Below are positions 46,564 to 55,922 of a stretch of DNA of 64,000 nucleotides, in pieces; the stretch's first letter is position 1, and the number at the start of each line of letters is the position of its first letter. Origin of the DNA: an uncultured beta proteobacterium (GTDB taxonomy: Bacteria > Pseudomonadota > Gammaproteobacteria > Burkholderiales > SG8-41); contig CAISYC010000068.1 of NCBI GenBank assembly GCA_903889565.1, positions 1 through 64,000 of the forward strand, in the 5' to 3' direction. The position numbers and the translations under genes were made by a program. The notes under the pieces were generated by a model. It saw only the letters and a program-made list of their open reading frames with translations, made no database searches and had not been told where the DNA came from.

Positions 46564-48047
46564 TGCCGTTCCAGACCGTCATTCTGTGGACCGACTGCCT
46601 TATTTATCTGCTGGTCGCGGTGGTGGCGGCGACAGTCGTCTACGTGCGCGGTCGCGAGCATTTGCTCGCGCCGTGGCGGCGGGTCGGGCACTCCGCCAGC
46701 GGCATGGTCGGCCTCACCGTGCTGCTGCTGTTTGTCGCAGTGGGTCTGCTCGATTCACTGCACTACCGGCCGCGCTTGCCGGCGAGCGCGCCGGCGGCGA
46801 CCGTCGCGGGTCCGCCGGTGGCGAAAGTCGTTTATGCGGCGGAGGTGAGAAGCGCGCTCGATGCCTTGCTGGCGCCCTTGCGCGCGCGCGGCGAAAAAAC
46901 CTATTCGGCGCCGCTGGCAACACAGCTCTTTGCCATGGAAACCGTCGAACGCGCCGACGGCACGCAGGCGCGCGATTTTCCGCGCCTCAAATACGGCGGC
47001 GCGCAGTTGAAGGATCCGGCCGGCGATTGGGCGGCCAGCGTCGCGCGCGGCCTGCTCGGTGGCGCAGCCGCCGGCGCGGTGGCGTGGTTCCTGCTGGCGC
47101 TGTGCATCGCCGCCGTGGCAGCGCAGCGTAGCGGCCTGTCGATTCGCGTCGCGTGGGATGCGATCTGGCGCGGCGACACGGCCACACCGTGGCGCGCGGT
47201 TCTGCTCGTGCTCTTGCTGTTGTGCACGCTGGCCGGCGCCACGGCGGCGCTGGCGATCAACTATCACGTGCTCGGCACCGACAAGGTCGGCCAGGATGTG
47301 CTCTACTTGACGCTGAAAAGCATCCGCACCGCATTGGTGATCGGCACGCTGACGACGCTGGTGATGCTGCCGTTTGCGCTGGCGATGGGCATCGCCGCGG
47401 GTTACTTCGGCGGCTGGGTCGATGATGTGATCCAGTATCTCTATACGACGCTCAATTCGATACCCGGGGTGTTGCTGATCGCCGCTTCGGTGCTGATGAT
47501 GCAGGTGTTCATCGACCGGCACGCCGAGCTGTTCCCGACCGCGGCGCAGCGCGCCGATGTGCGCCTGCTGGTATTGTGCCTGATCCTCGGCATCACGAGC
47601 TGGACGGGGCTGTGCCGCCTGCTGCGCGGCGAGGCGCTGAAGCTGAAGGAACTTGAATACATTCAGGCCGCACATGCTTTCGGCGTGCGCCATCATCGCG
47701 TGATCAGCCGCCATATCCTGCCCAACGTCATGCACATCGTGCTGATCTCGGTGGTGATGGAGTTCAGCGGGCTGGTGCTGGCCGAGGCGGTGCTGTCCTA
47801 TGTCGGTGTCGGCGTCGATCCGTCGATGAACAGCTTCGGCACCATGATCAACAATGCGCGGCTGGAAATGGCGCGCGAGCCGATGGTGTGGTGGTCGCTG
47901 GCGGCAGCCTTCGTTTTCATGGTCACGCTGGTGCTTGCGGCCAACCTGTTTGCCGATGCGGTGCGCGATGCCTTCGATCCGCGCGTGCGTACCGGCGCCG
48001 CGCTGCGCTTGCGCGCCAAAGCGTTGACCAGGGCGGCGGCCGCATGA
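46563..48047 (+). CDS. oligopeptide-type ABC transporter permease (DppC/YejE family), enlarged N-terminus
   Basis: 494-residue permease, about 150-200 residues longer than typical DppC. Two N-terminal helices (residues about 7-25 and 45-62) are followed by a roughly 100-residue hydrophilic segment, then two more helices before the conserved core starting TDKVGQDVLYLTLKSIRTAL. The core contains FAVRHHRVISRHILPN-like FGVRHHRVISRHILPNV and LSYVGVGVDPSMNSFGTMI. The C-terminal DAVRDAFDPR is standard. It is translated directly after the DppB-like gene and overlaps the ATPase gene by 4 bases. Confidence 0.92.
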   Translation: MPFQTVILWTDCLIYLLVAVVAATVVYVRGREHLLAPWRRVGHSASGMVGLTVLLLFVAVGLLDSLHYRPRLPASAPAATVAGPPVAKVVYAAEVRSALDALLAPLRARGEKTYSAPLATQLFAMETVERADGTQARDFPRLKYGGAQLKDPAGDWAASVARGLLGGAAAGAVAWFLLALCIAAVAAQRSGLSIRVAWDAIWRGDTATPWRAVLLVLLLLCTLAGATAALAINYHVLGTDKVGQDVLYLTLKSIRTALVIGTLTTLVMLPFALAMGIAAGYFGGWVDDVIQYLYTTLNSIPGVLLIAASVLMMQVFIDRHAELFPTAAQRADVRLLVLCLILGITSWTGLCRLLRGEALKLKELEYIQAAHAFGVRHHRVISRHILPNVMHIVLISVVMEFSGLVLAEAVLSYVGVGVDPSMNSFGTMINNARLEMAREPMVWWSLAAAFVFMVTLVLAANLFADAVRDAFDPRVRTGAALRLRAKALTRAAAA

Positions 48048-50086
48048 ACGCGCCTTTGCTGCGGATCCACGCGCTTTCGACCTGGCTTGCCGGCAATGAA
48101 GGCGTGGTGCGCGCGATCGACGGCCTGTCGCTGGAAATCGGGCGCGGCGAAACCTTTGCCCTGCTCGGCGAGTCCGGTTGCGGCAAATCGATCACGGCCT
48201 TGAGCGTGATGCGACTGCTGCCGGAGACCGGTGCCATTGTCGGCGGCAGCATCGAGCTCGCCGGCGAGGATCTGCTGGCCAAGCCGGAGCGCGAAATGCG
48301 CGATGTGCGCGGCCGTCGCATTGCGATGATTTTCCAGGAGCCGATGCTGAGCCTCAATCCGGTGATGACGGTGGGGGCGCAGATCGCCGAAACGCTGGCG
48401 CGGCACACCGATCTCAAATCGCAGGCGCTGGCCGCGCGGGTGGTCGAACTGCTCGCTGCCGTCGGCATTCCCGATCCGCCGCGGCGTTGCGGCGAATATC
48501 CGTTCCAGCTGTCCGGCGGCATGAAGCAGCGCGTGATGATCGCGATCGCACTCGCCTGCGATCCGGAATTGCTGATCGCCGACGAGCCAACCACCGCGCT
48601 TGATGTGACGATCCAGGCCCAGATCCTCGATCTGCTGCGCGAGTTGCAGCGCGCGCGCGGCATGTCGATGTTGCTGATCACGCACGATCTTGCGGTGGTG
48701 GCGGAAAACGCGCAGCGCGTCGCCGTCATGTACGCGGGCGAGATCGTCGAGGTCGCTTCGCGAGAACAGTTCTTCGCCAGGCCGGCGCATCCCTATTCGC
48801 GCAAGCTGTTCGATTCATTGCCCGGTGCGCAACGTCGCGGCGAGGCGTTGGCGGTGATCCGCGGCAGCGTTCCTAAACTGACGCAGGAATTCACCGGCTG
48901 CCGCTTCGCCGACCGTTGCGACCGCGCGTGGGATGTGTGCCGCAGCGCGCTGCCGCAGTGGCATGAGATCGGCGGCGGGCAGGGCGTGCGCTGCCATCTT
49001 TACGCTGCCGGCGAAAAAAGTGAGGTATCAGAAGCAAGGCGTGAGGTGCAGGAGCGCGAGTCGTCTGCGCCCGTAACTGACATCGCGCCTGACGTCTCAC
49101 GCCGTAATCCGCTCCTTGAGGTCAGTGAGCTCAAGGTGCATTTTCCGATCCGCAGTGGCGTATTGCAGCGCGTGACGGGCAGCGTCAAAGCAGTCGATGG
49201 CGTTTCGTTTACGCTGGCGCCGGGCCGCACGCTCGGCCTTGTCGGCGAATCCGGTTGCGGCAAGACCACGGTCGGCAAGGGGATACTGCGGCTGATCGAA
49301 CCGACTGCGGGCAGAGTGCTGTTTGTCGGAGAAGATCTCGCGCGCCTCACCCGCGGCGAATTGCGCGCGCGCCGCGATCAGATTCAGATCGTATTCCAGG
49401 ACCCGTACGCTTCGCTCAATCCGCGCATGCGCGTCACTGAGATCATCGAGGAAGGCATGCTGGCCCTCGGCATCGGTGTGTCGGCTGCCGATCGCGCGCG
49501 CCGCATCGACGCGCTGCTCGATGAGGTCGGACTCGCGCCGGACATGAAGTATCGCTATCCGCATGAATTTTCCGGCGGACAGCGCCAGCGCATCGCGATT
49601 GCGCGCGCGCTGTCGGTGGAGCCGCGCCTGATCATCTGCGACGAGCCGACCAGCGCGCTCGACGTCTCGGTGCAGGCGCAGATCCTGAATCTGCTTAAAT
49701 CGCTGCAGGATCGAAAAGGCCTCAGCTATCTGTTCATCACGCACAACATTGCGGTGGTCGAGTTCCTCGCTCATGAAATCGCGGTGATGTATCTCGGCCG
49801 CATCGTCGAACACGGCAGCGTCGATGAGGTTCTGCAGTCGCCGCGGCATCCGTATACGCGCGCCTTGCTCTCCGCGGTGCCCGAGATCGCCGTCGGCGAT
49901 GCGCCGGTGCGGCCGGCGACCATCCGCCTGGCGGGCGACTTGCCGTCGCCGGTGAATCCGCCGGCCGGCTGCCATTTTCATCCGCGTTGTTCATTCGCCA
50001 CCGCAGAGTGCCGGCGGCAATATCCGCCACGCAGTACGGTCGGCGCCACGCACACGCTCAACTGCCATCATCCGGCGCAGGACTAG
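48044..50086 (+). CDS. fused dual ABC ATPase (DppD-DppF type)
   Basis: 680-residue protein with two complete nucleotide-binding domains, as in YejF or GsiA. First: Walker A GESGCGKSITALS, signature LSGGMKQRVMIAIAL, Walker B LLIADEPTTALD, His-loop LLITHDLAVV. Second, from about residue 360: GESGCGKTTVGKG, FSGGQRQRIAIARAL, LIICDEPTSALD, FITHNIAVV. Each half ends in the oligopeptide-transporter C-terminal Cys cluster (GCRFADRCDRAWDVC and GCHFHPRCSFATAEC). ATG 48044 overlaps the upstream stop (ATGA). It powers the importer encoded at 43388-48047. Confidence 0.95.
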   Translation: MNAPLLRIHALSTWLAGNEGVVRAIDGLSLEIGRGETFALLGESGCGKSITALSVMRLLPETGAIVGGSIELAGEDLLAKPEREMRDVRGRRIAMIFQEPMLSLNPVMTVGAQIAETLARHTDLKSQALAARVVELLAAVGIPDPPRRCGEYPFQLSGGMKQRVMIAIALACDPELLIADEPTTALDVTIQAQILDLLRELQRARGMSMLLITHDLAVVAENAQRVAVMYAGEIVEVASREQFFARPAHPYSRKLFDSLPGAQRRGEALAVIRGSVPKLTQEFTGCRFADRCDRAWDVCRSALPQWHEIGGGQGVRCHLYAAGEKSEVSEARREVQERESSAPVTDIAPDVSRRNPLLEVSELKVHFPIRSGVLQRVTGSVKAVDGVSFTLAPGRTLGLVGESGCGKTTVGKGILRLIEPTAGRVLFVGEDLARLTRGELRARRDQIQIVFQDPYASLNPRMRVTEIIEEGMLALGIGVSAADRARRIDALLDEVGLAPDMKYRYPHEFSGGQRQRIAIARALSVEPRLIICDEPTSALDVSVQAQILNLLKSLQDRKGLSYLFITHNIAVVEFLAHEIAVMYLGRIVEHGSVDEVLQSPRHPYTRALLSAVPEIAVGDAPVRPATIRLAGDLPSPVNPPAGCHFHPRCSFATAECRRQYPPRSTVGATHTLNCHHPAQD

Positions 50087-50135
50087 GCCGGCGCCCGCGC
50101 GGGGCGCGCACAATCAATACGGCTTTTTCGGGGTG

Positions 50136-51557
50136 TCAGCGCGAGGAATGCGCGACGATGATCTTGCGTGGTGCGGAGGCGGTGGTCCTGTGCAGCGCGG
50201 ATTTTTGTTTGCCTGCCGTGCCGCGCACGTGTTTGATCGCTTTTTTCGGTGCCCGCACCATGGTGATCGGTGGCGCCGGCATATCCGGCAGATTGGGCGT
50301 GGCGCTGGCCGCCGTCGGTACCAGCACGGTGGTGCCGGCGCCGATCTTGCGTTTGGGCGTGATGCTGTTGATCTGCCGCAGATAGGCGACGGTCACGTTA
50401 TGGCGCGCGGCGATCTTGTCCAGGGTTTCGCCGCTCTTCAATTGATAGGCCTGCCACGACACCAGCGGCTGGTCGTTGCTCGCCAGGTTGGCGCGAAAGG
50501 TGTCGGCTTTCTCCATTGGCACCAGCAGCGTTTGTTCGCCGTCGGCGCGGATCACCGGGCGGCTGTAGCCGGGATTGAGCGACATGAACTCTTCAAGCGG
50601 CGTGTCGGCCATCCTCGCCGCGACGCGCATGTCGATGTGACGGCTGGTGGTCACTGTTGTGAAATACGGCCGGTTCGGAATCTCGTCGAGCGTGATGCCG
50701 TACTGCGCCGGGTTGGCGACAATGTCTTTGACGGCCTGCAGTCGCGGGAAGTAATAGCGAGTCTCCGCCGGCATCGCCAGGCTCTGGTAATCGGTCGGCA
50801 GCCCGCGCGCGGTGTTACGCGCGATCGCGCGCGAAACCGCGCCTTCGCCCCAGTTGTAGGCGGCCAGCGCCAGATCCCAGCTGCCGAACATGTCATAGAG
50901 TTTCTGCAGATAGTCGAGCGCCGCGCTGGTCGCCGCCATGACGTCGCGACGGCCGTCGTACCAGAAATTCTGCTGCAGGCCGTAGAGCTTGCCGGTTGAC
51001 GGTATGAACTGCCAGATGCCCGAGGCGTGAGCGCGCGAGTAGGCGACCGGATTGAATGCGCTTTCGATCACCGGCAGCAGCGCGATTTCGGTCGGCATGC
51101 CGCGTTTCTGGACTTCCTCGACTATATGATAAAGATAGCGGCTGCTGCGCTCGACCGTGCGCTTGATGAAATCCGGGCGGTTGGCGAACCAGTTGATCTG
51201 CTGCTGCACCAGGGGGGTGGACATGTCGCTCACGCCGAAGCCCTGGCGGATGCGGTCCCACAAACTGGTCGGTGGCGAAGTCAGATCGACGGTGGCGCGA
51301 AGATGCGTGCCGCCATCTGTGGCCGGCGTTTGGGCGCCCTGCATATCTTCAGGATTGAGCGCGCGGTCGAAGGGGCGCGCCGGTGCCGCGACGGGCCACG
51401 CACCCAGCCCGGTTTCAGCGGTCGTCGAGGGGGCGCTGGCGGGCGCGGCCAGCTGCGCGACCGCCAGCGGTGTTTCTTCGCCGGCGGCCAGTACCGGTAG
51501 CGCCAAAACGGTGCAGGCTAAGGCAACAACCAGCTGGGCGATTCGATAGTGCGCCAT
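50136..51557 (-). CDS. mltD: membrane-bound lytic murein transglycosylase D
   Basis: 473-residue cell-wall hydrolase. Signal peptide to about residue 27. SLT domain with catalytic Glu165 in LLPVIESAFNPVAYS and HASGIWQFIPSTGKLYGL, then AAYNWGEGAVSRAI. One C-terminal LysM domain (about 371-413, YQLKSGETLDKIAARHNVT) binds peptidoglycan. E. coli MltD has two LysM domains, so this is a shorter form. No lipobox Cys is present, so it is probably soluble or held by its signal. ATG 51557 is preferred over GTG 51563. Confidence 0.94.
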   Translation of the reverse strand: MAHYRIAQLVVALACTVLALPVLAAGEETPLAVAQLAAPASAPSTTAETGLGAWPVAAPARPFDRALNPEDMQGAQTPATDGGTHLRATVDLTSPPTSLWDRIRQGFGVSDMSTPLVQQQINWFANRPDFIKRTVERSSRYLYHIVEEVQKRGMPTEIALLPVIESAFNPVAYSRAHASGIWQFIPSTGKLYGLQQNFWYDGRRDVMAATSAALDYLQKLYDMFGSWDLALAAYNWGEGAVSRAIARNTARGLPTDYQSLAMPAETRYYFPRLQAVKDIVANPAQYGITLDEIPNRPYFTTVTTSRHIDMRVAARMADTPLEEFMSLNPGYSRPVIRADGEQTLLVPMEKADTFRANLASNDQPLVSWQAYQLKSGETLDKIAARHNVTVAYLRQINSITPKRKIGAGTTVLVPTAASATPNLPDMPAPPITMVRAPKKAIKHVRGTAGKQKSALHRTTASAPRKIIVAHSSR

Positions 51558-51586
51558 CGGCACTCGCTTTTAAGTTTCGACGCGCA

Positions 51587-51616
51587 ATGGTAACCAACCG
51601 CCGGCGCCGCAGTCAA
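51587..51616 (-). promoter_or_regulatory. promoter of mltD
   Basis: On the minus strand TTGACT (51616-51611) and TACCAT (51592-51587) are 18 bases apart, with the -10 ending 29 bases before the mltD ATG. It is a reasonable sigma-70 match and would make mltD independent of gloB. Confidence 0.45.
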
Positions 51617-51626
51617 GGCGCAATTT

Positions 51627-51645
51627 AATCAAGAAATTCTTGATT
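51627..51645. promoter_or_regulatory. A+T-rich 19-bp perfect palindrome
   Basis: AATCAAGAA and TTCTTGATT flank a single central base. The palindrome lies between the gloB stop and the mltD promoter, and an outer pair CAATTT/AAATTG (51621-51626, 51655-51660) extends the symmetry. Such a sequence is conspicuous in a G+C-rich genome. It could be an operator just upstream of the mltD -35, or a weak terminator for gloB. Confidence 0.5.
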
Positions 51646-51650
51646 TAAAA

Positions 51651-52421
51651 CTAAAAATTGTTCTTCCATTCGCGAATTTCCGCGAGCACGCTGACCGCGT
51701 CGGCGAGTGGCCGGCCGGCGCGGTGGCTGGCGGAGGCGACGACCCCGGGCTCAGCGCAACGCATGAAAGGGTTGGCGGCCTTTTCGCGCCCGATGGTCGA
51801 TGGCAGGGTGGGCTCGTTACGCTCACGCTGAGCCGCCGCTTCGCGCGCCCACCCGGCCAGCAGCGGATTGGCCGCCTCCACCGCCTGGCCAAAACGGATG
51901 TTGGCGACCGTATATTCATGGCCGCAATACACCCTTGTGTTGTCCGGCAGGGTGGCCAGTTTGGCGAGTGACGCGTGCATTTGGGCCGGCGTGCCTTCGA
52001 AAATGCGTCCGCAGCCGCAGGCAAAAAGGGTGTCGCCGCAAAACAGCAGTTCGGCGCCGACAAAGGCGATATGGCTGCGCGTGTGCGCCGGAATTTCCAG
52101 CACCGACAGTTCGATGCCGATGCCGTCGAGCGTGAAGCGCTCGCCCTCGCGCAGCCGCCGGCTGACCGAGGCGATCCGCTCGTCGTGCGGACCGTAGACA
52201 GGCACCTTGAAATGGCGCAGCAATTCCTCGTTGCCGCCGACGTGGTCGGCGTGATGATGGGTGTTGAGGATCGCCGTCAGCGCGAGTTTCCTGTCACGCA
52301 GGAATTCGAGCACGGGTGCCGCCTCGCCCGGATCGACCACCGCGGCGTTGCCGCCGCTGACCAGCGTCCACACATAGTTGTCGTTGAAGGCGCGGAGCGG
52401 GACGATTTCGATCGTGGACAT
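51651..52421 (-). CDS. gloB: hydroxyacylglutathione hydrolase (glyoxalase II)
   Basis: 256-residue metallo-beta-lactamase-fold enzyme hydrolysing S-lactoylglutathione to lactate. Metal motif THHHADH at 54-60, FCGDTLFACGCGRIFEG, and CGHEYTVANIRFG with the C-terminal HxxE-type region. Full length. It is divergent from the methyltransferase gene at 52472, a common betaproteobacterial arrangement with rnhA and dnaQ. Confidence 0.96.
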   Translation of the reverse strand: MSTIEIVPLRAFNDNYVWTLVSGGNAAVVDPGEAAPVLEFLRDRKLALTAILNTHHHADHVGGNEELLRHFKVPVYGPHDERIASVSRRLREGERFTLDGIGIELSVLEIPAHTRSHIAFVGAELLFCGDTLFACGCGRIFEGTPAQMHASLAKLATLPDNTRVYCGHEYTVANIRFGQAVEAANPLLAGWAREAAAQRERNEPTLPSTIGREKAANPFMRCAEPGVVASASHRAGRPLADAVSVLAEIREWKNNF

Positions 52422-52471
52422 GGCGATTCACAAGGTGAGCGAGGCCGGTATCTTTGTTTTAAACTCGACGG

Positions 52472-53248
52472 ATGTCAATGCCGGCCCCAACGCTGAACGT
52501 TCCGTGCACGCCCGAGGAGTGGTTCGCGGCGCCGCTCGGCCGTTACGTGCTCGAACGCGAGCTTGCTTATATGGATGCCGCGGTCGCCGACGTCTTCGGT
52601 TTCAACGCCATGCAGCTGGGCATGCCCGAGCACGATTTTTTGCGCGCCAACCGCATGCCGCTCAGATGCCGCATTGCGCCCGCCGGCGCGGTGGATCTGC
52701 GTGCCGACCTGTTCGATCTGCCGCTGGCCAGTCACAGCGTCGATCTGCTGGTGCTGCCGCACGTGCTCGAATTCAGCGCCCACCCGCACCAGGTGCTGCG
52801 CGAAGTGCAGCGTGTGCTGATGCCGGAGGGGCACGCCGTCATCGTCGGCTTCAATCCGCGCAGTCTGTGGGGCTTGCGCCGCGTGTTCAACCGCGCCCGC
52901 GGCGCCTATCCGTGGCACGGGCGCTTTCTCAATCTGTCGCGGCTCAAGGACTGGCTGTCGCTGCTTGAACTGGAAATCGTCGCCGGCCGCACTGGCTGCT
53001 ATTTGCCGCCGTGCGCGCAGGAAAAATGGATACGCCGCTTCGGCTTCATGGAAAAGGCCGGCGACCGCTGGTGGCCGATCGGCGGCGGCGTTTATTTTCT
53101 GCATGTGATCAAACGCGTGCGCGGCATGCGCATCATCATGCCGAAATGGCGTGAGCAGGTCGCGCATCGCCGCGGCCTCACCGTGGTGCCGAAGGCGCAG
53201 AGTCGCGACGAGCCGGCGGCCGCGCGCGAAGCGGGCGACATGCAATGA
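52472..53248 (+). CDS. class I SAM-dependent methyltransferase of the gloB-rnhA neighbourhood
   Basis: 258-residue methyltransferase (type-11 fold). The usual glycine-rich motif I is replaced by [17 protein letters not shown], as in this conserved neighbourhood family. Motif II-IV region is [19 protein letters not shown], followed by [20 protein letters not shown]. The substrate is unknown. It is transcribed with rnhA and dnaQ, and conservation of that order suggests a housekeeping role. Confidence 0.88.
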   Translation: MSMPAPTLNVPCTPEEWFAAPLGRYVLERELAYMDAAVADVFGFNAMQLGMPEHDFLRANRMPLRCRIAPAGAVDLRADLFDLPLASHSVDLLVLPHVLEFSAHPHQVLREVQRVLMPEGHAVIVGFNPRSLWGLRRVFNRARGAYPWHGRFLNLSRLKDWLSLLELEIVAGRTGCYLPPCAQEKWIRRFGFMEKAGDRWWPIGGGVYFLHVIKRVRGMRIIMPKWREQVAHRRGLTVVPKAQSRDEPAAAREAGDMQ

Positions 53249-53273
53249 GTGCAATGTGAAGGAAGAAACGCTG

Positions 53274-53717
53274 GTGGTAAATGTCTATACCGACGGTGCG
53301 TGCAAGGGCAATCCGGGCATCGGCGGCTGGGGCGTCTGGCTCAAGTACGGCGACCACGCGCGCGAATTGTTTGGCGGCGAGGCGCACACCACCAACAACC
53401 GCATGGAGATGCTGGCAGTGATTCGCGCGCTCGAAGCGCTCAACCGGCGCTGCCTGATCAAGTTGCACACCGACTCCAGGTACGTACAGCAGGGCATCAC
53501 CGAGTGGATACACAACTGGAAAAAACGCGGCTGGAAAACCGCCGACAAGAAACCCGTGAAAAACGCCGACCTGTGGATGCGCCTCGACGAGCTTGCGAAC
53601 GGGCACGATATCGAGTGGGTGTGGGTCAAGGGCCACGCCGGTCATGAAGGCAACGAGCATGCCGATGCGCTGGCCAACCGCGGCGTGGAATCGGTGCGCC
53701 TGGAAGCCGGTCGTTGA
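53274..53717 (+). CDS. rnhA: ribonuclease HI
   Basis: 147-residue RNase H1, degrading RNA in RNA-DNA hybrids. Active-site residues are all present: Asp7 ([11 protein letters not shown]), Glu45 (NNRMEML), Asp67 (HTDSRYV) and Asp131 (HADALANRG), plus the basic helix [19 protein letters not shown] 53274 was chosen because AAGGAAG lies 8 bases upstream; GTG 53256, adding six residues, is the alternative. It sits between the methyltransferase and dnaQ. Confidence 0.95.
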   Translation: MVNVYTDGACKGNPGIGGWGVWLKYGDHARELFGGEAHTTNNRMEMLAVIRALEALNRRCLIKLHTDSRYVQQGITEWIHNWKKRGWKTADKKPVKNADLWMRLDELANGHDIEWVWVKGHAGHEGNEHADALANRGVESVRLEAGR

Positions 53718-53730
53718 AAGCCGTCCGCGC

Positions 53731-54462
53731 ATGAGCACGCGTCAGATCATTCTCGACACGGAAACGACCGGGCTCGATGCGGCGCTCGGCCATCGCATCC
53801 TCGAAGTCGCCGCCGTGGAACTGGTCGATCGCCGGCTCACCGGCAATCATCTGCACCGCTATATCAATCCGCATCGCGCCAGCGACGATGGCGCGCTGCA
53901 GGTGCACGGTCTCACCGAGGATTTCCTGCGCGACAAGCCGAAGTTCGGCGAGATCGCCTGCGAACTGCTCGATTTCATCAAGGGTGCGGAACTGGTAATC
54001 CACAACGCTTCGTTCGACCTCGGTTTTCTCAACAGCGAATTCGCACGGCTGGATTTGAAGCCGGTCAAGGAATACTGCCCGACGGTGGTCGATACGCTGG
54101 CGCTCGCGCGCGAACTGCATCCGGGCAAACGCAATAACCTCGACGCGCTGTGCGACCGCTACCAGATCGACAACTCAAAACGCACGCTGCACGGCGCGCT
54201 GCTCGATGCCAACCTGCTCGCCGAAGTCTATCTGGCGATGACGCGCGGGCAGGACAGTTTGATCATCGACATGGCGCCGGCGCCGCAGGCGGTGGCGGCG
54301 ACCCGCCGCGCCGCCGGCAGGCTCGAACTGGTGGTGCTGGCGGCGAACGAAGAGGAACTTGCCGCGCATGACACGCAACTCGCCGAAATCGACAAGGCCA
54401 GCAACGGTGCCACTTTGTGGCGCCAGATTGACGCTGGCGCGGCGGCCGGCGCCAAGACTTGA
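53731..54462 (+). CDS. dnaQ: DNA polymerase III epsilon subunit (3'-5' proofreading exonuclease)
   Basis: 243-residue DEDDh exonuclease. Motif I is ILDTETTGLD (Asp9, Glu11), motif II is HNASFDLGFLNSEF, and motif III is HGALLDANLLAEVY. The C-terminal tail that binds the polymerase alpha subunit follows. ATG 53731 starts 13 bases after rnhA ends. The rnhA-dnaQ pair is a very common arrangement. An intrinsic terminator follows at 54494. Confidence 0.96.
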   Translation: MSTRQIILDTETTGLDAALGHRILEVAAVELVDRRLTGNHLHRYINPHRASDDGALQVHGLTEDFLRDKPKFGEIACELLDFIKGAELVIHNASFDLGFLNSEFARLDLKPVKEYCPTVVDTLALARELHPGKRNNLDALCDRYQIDNSKRTLHGALLDANLLAEVYLAMTRGQDSLIIDMAPAPQAVAATRRAAGRLELVVLAANEEELAAHDTQLAEIDKASNGATLWRQIDAGAAAGAKT

Positions 54463-54493
54463 TACACTCCGCCTATAACAACAATCACGATGG

Positions 54494-54515
54494 CCGCGCA
54501 GCGCGCGGTTTTTTT
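54494..54515 (+). terminator. rho-independent terminator after dnaQ
   Basis: Stem CCGCGC/GCGCGG (54494-54499 with 54503-54508) with a 3-base loop and seven T residues (54509-54515). It lies 31 bases past the dnaQ stop. The T-run overlaps the next promoter's -35 region. Confidence 0.85.
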
Positions 54516-54540
54516 AACACGTTTTGCTCTTTTCTATAAC
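54514..54540 (+). promoter_or_regulatory. candidate promoter of the LVIVD-repeat gene
   Basis: TTAACA (54514-54519) and TATAAC (54535-54540) are 15 bases apart, slightly short but otherwise a good sigma-70 match. It begins inside the T-run of the dnaQ terminator and lies about 50 bases before the start at 54591. Confidence 0.4.
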
Positions 54541-54590
54541 GGCGCCTTCTGCACCGCAGCGGCGCACCACTGACTAAGGAAACCGCAAGC

Positions 54591-55826
54591 ATGGCAATCA
54601 ATCCCACGCCGGCGTCGCAAACGCTGTCGCTCAACATGAAGCTTCTCAGCAATCACGATCTCGGCGGTTTCGGCGGCATCGGCGAGGGCATGGGCATGTC
54701 AAAGACGGCCGACGGCCGCCGCATCATGTGGCTGGGTCACGAGGGCCCGCCGAAGAATTTCACCGGCGTCGATGTCACCGACCCGCGTAATCCGAAAATG
54801 ATCGTGCAGACCGATCTGCCGCACAACAAGATGCGTTCCAATTCTCTGGAAGTCTGCGGCGATTACCTGATCGTCGCGCACCAGATCCGCGGCACCACGA
54901 TTCCGGCGACGCCGGCCGGTTTCGACATCTGGGATATCAGCAAGCCGGAAACGCCGAAAAAGATTTCGCATTACGACACCTCGGGTCCGCATTCCTGGGG
55001 CGTGCACTGCGTGTGGTGCGTGGACGGCGAGTTCGTGCACATCTCCTCGGGCGCGCCCGATTTCGAGCCGAACAACGAAAACGATCACCAGATCTACCAG
55101 ATCGTCGATATCCGCAACCCCTCGAAACCTGTCGAGGCCGGCCGCTGGTGGTATCCGGGGCAGAAAAAAGGCGAGACGCCGCTGCCGCGTAATCCGAATT
55201 TCGACAACGGCTACCGCCCGCACAACACAATGTGCTACCCGCAGCGGCCGGACCGCGCCTATCTCGGCTATATCGATGGCGGCGTGGTGATTCTGGACAT
55301 CAGCGACAAGGCGCATCCGAAAGAGGTTTCGCGCTTCAATTATTCTCCGCCGTTCAACGGCTTCACGCACACCGCGATGCCGCTGTTCAGCAAGGACATC
55401 CTGATGGTGTCGGACGAGTGCGTCTACGACGACGGCAAGGACTGGCCGAAGATGACCTGGGTGTTCGACATGCGCAACGAGAAGAACCTGGTGCCGATTG
55501 CTACCCTGCCGCTGCCGCCGGTCGAGGATTTCGCCAAGCGCGGCGGCCGCTACGGCTCGCACAACATGCACGAAAACTATCCGAGCCCGCTGTCATGGCG
55601 CTCGGACGACATCGTCGTCGCCACCTTCTTCAACGGCGGTGTGCGCGCCTACGACATGTCCAATCCCTTCCAGCCCAAGGAAATCGGCTACTTCGTGCCC
55701 GGCACGCCGCCGATGTCGCCGAAGGGTTCGGCGCAGATCAACGACGTCTTCATCGACGACCGCGGCATTCTGTTCTGCGGCGACCGTTTCACCGGCGGGC
55801 TCTACGCGCTGGAAACGAGCTACTAG
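54591..55826 (+). CDS. LVIVD-repeat beta-propeller protein
   Basis: 411-residue protein with repeated LVIVD-like blades, for example DYLIVAHQIRG/FDIWDISKPETPKKIS, QIYQIVDIRNPSKPVEAGRW, GGVVILDISDKAHPKEVSRF and GGVRAYDMSNPFQPKEIGYF. Several His residues are conserved-looking (GPHSWGVHC, FTHTAMP, GSHNMHENYP), which might bind metal. There is no signal peptide, unlike many propellers of this kind, so it is predicted cytoplasmic. Function is unknown. It is monocistronic, bounded by terminators on both sides. Confidence 0.85.
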   Translation: MAINPTPASQTLSLNMKLLSNHDLGGFGGIGEGMGMSKTADGRRIMWLGHEGPPKNFTGVDVTDPRNPKMIVQTDLPHNKMRSNSLEVCGDYLIVAHQIRGTTIPATPAGFDIWDISKPETPKKISHYDTSGPHSWGVHCVWCVDGEFVHISSGAPDFEPNNENDHQIYQIVDIRNPSKPVEAGRWWYPGQKKGETPLPRNPNFDNGYRPHNTMCYPQRPDRAYLGYIDGGVVILDISDKAHPKEVSRFNYSPPFNGFTHTAMPLFSKDILMVSDECVYDDGKDWPKMTWVFDMRNEKNLVPIATLPLPPVEDFAKRGGRYGSHNMHENYPSPLSWRSDDIVVATFFNGGVRAYDMSNPFQPKEIGYFVPGTPPMSPKGSAQINDVFIDDRGILFCGDRFTGGLYALETSY

Positions 55827-55868
55827 CAGATCCCCTCTCCCCGCTGGCGCGAGGTGGCGGCGTTGATC

Positions 55869-55903
55869 AAAAAAACGGCGCGTCGATGACGCGCCGTTTT
55901 TTT
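55869..55903. terminator. bidirectional intrinsic terminator
   Basis: A7 followed by CGGCGCGTC, a 3-base loop, GACGCGCCG and T7. The symmetric A and T runs let it end both the LVIVD gene (plus) and the convergent nudC (minus). Confidence 0.92.
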
Positions 55904-55922
55904 ATGGCGAGTGTTTCAATCG

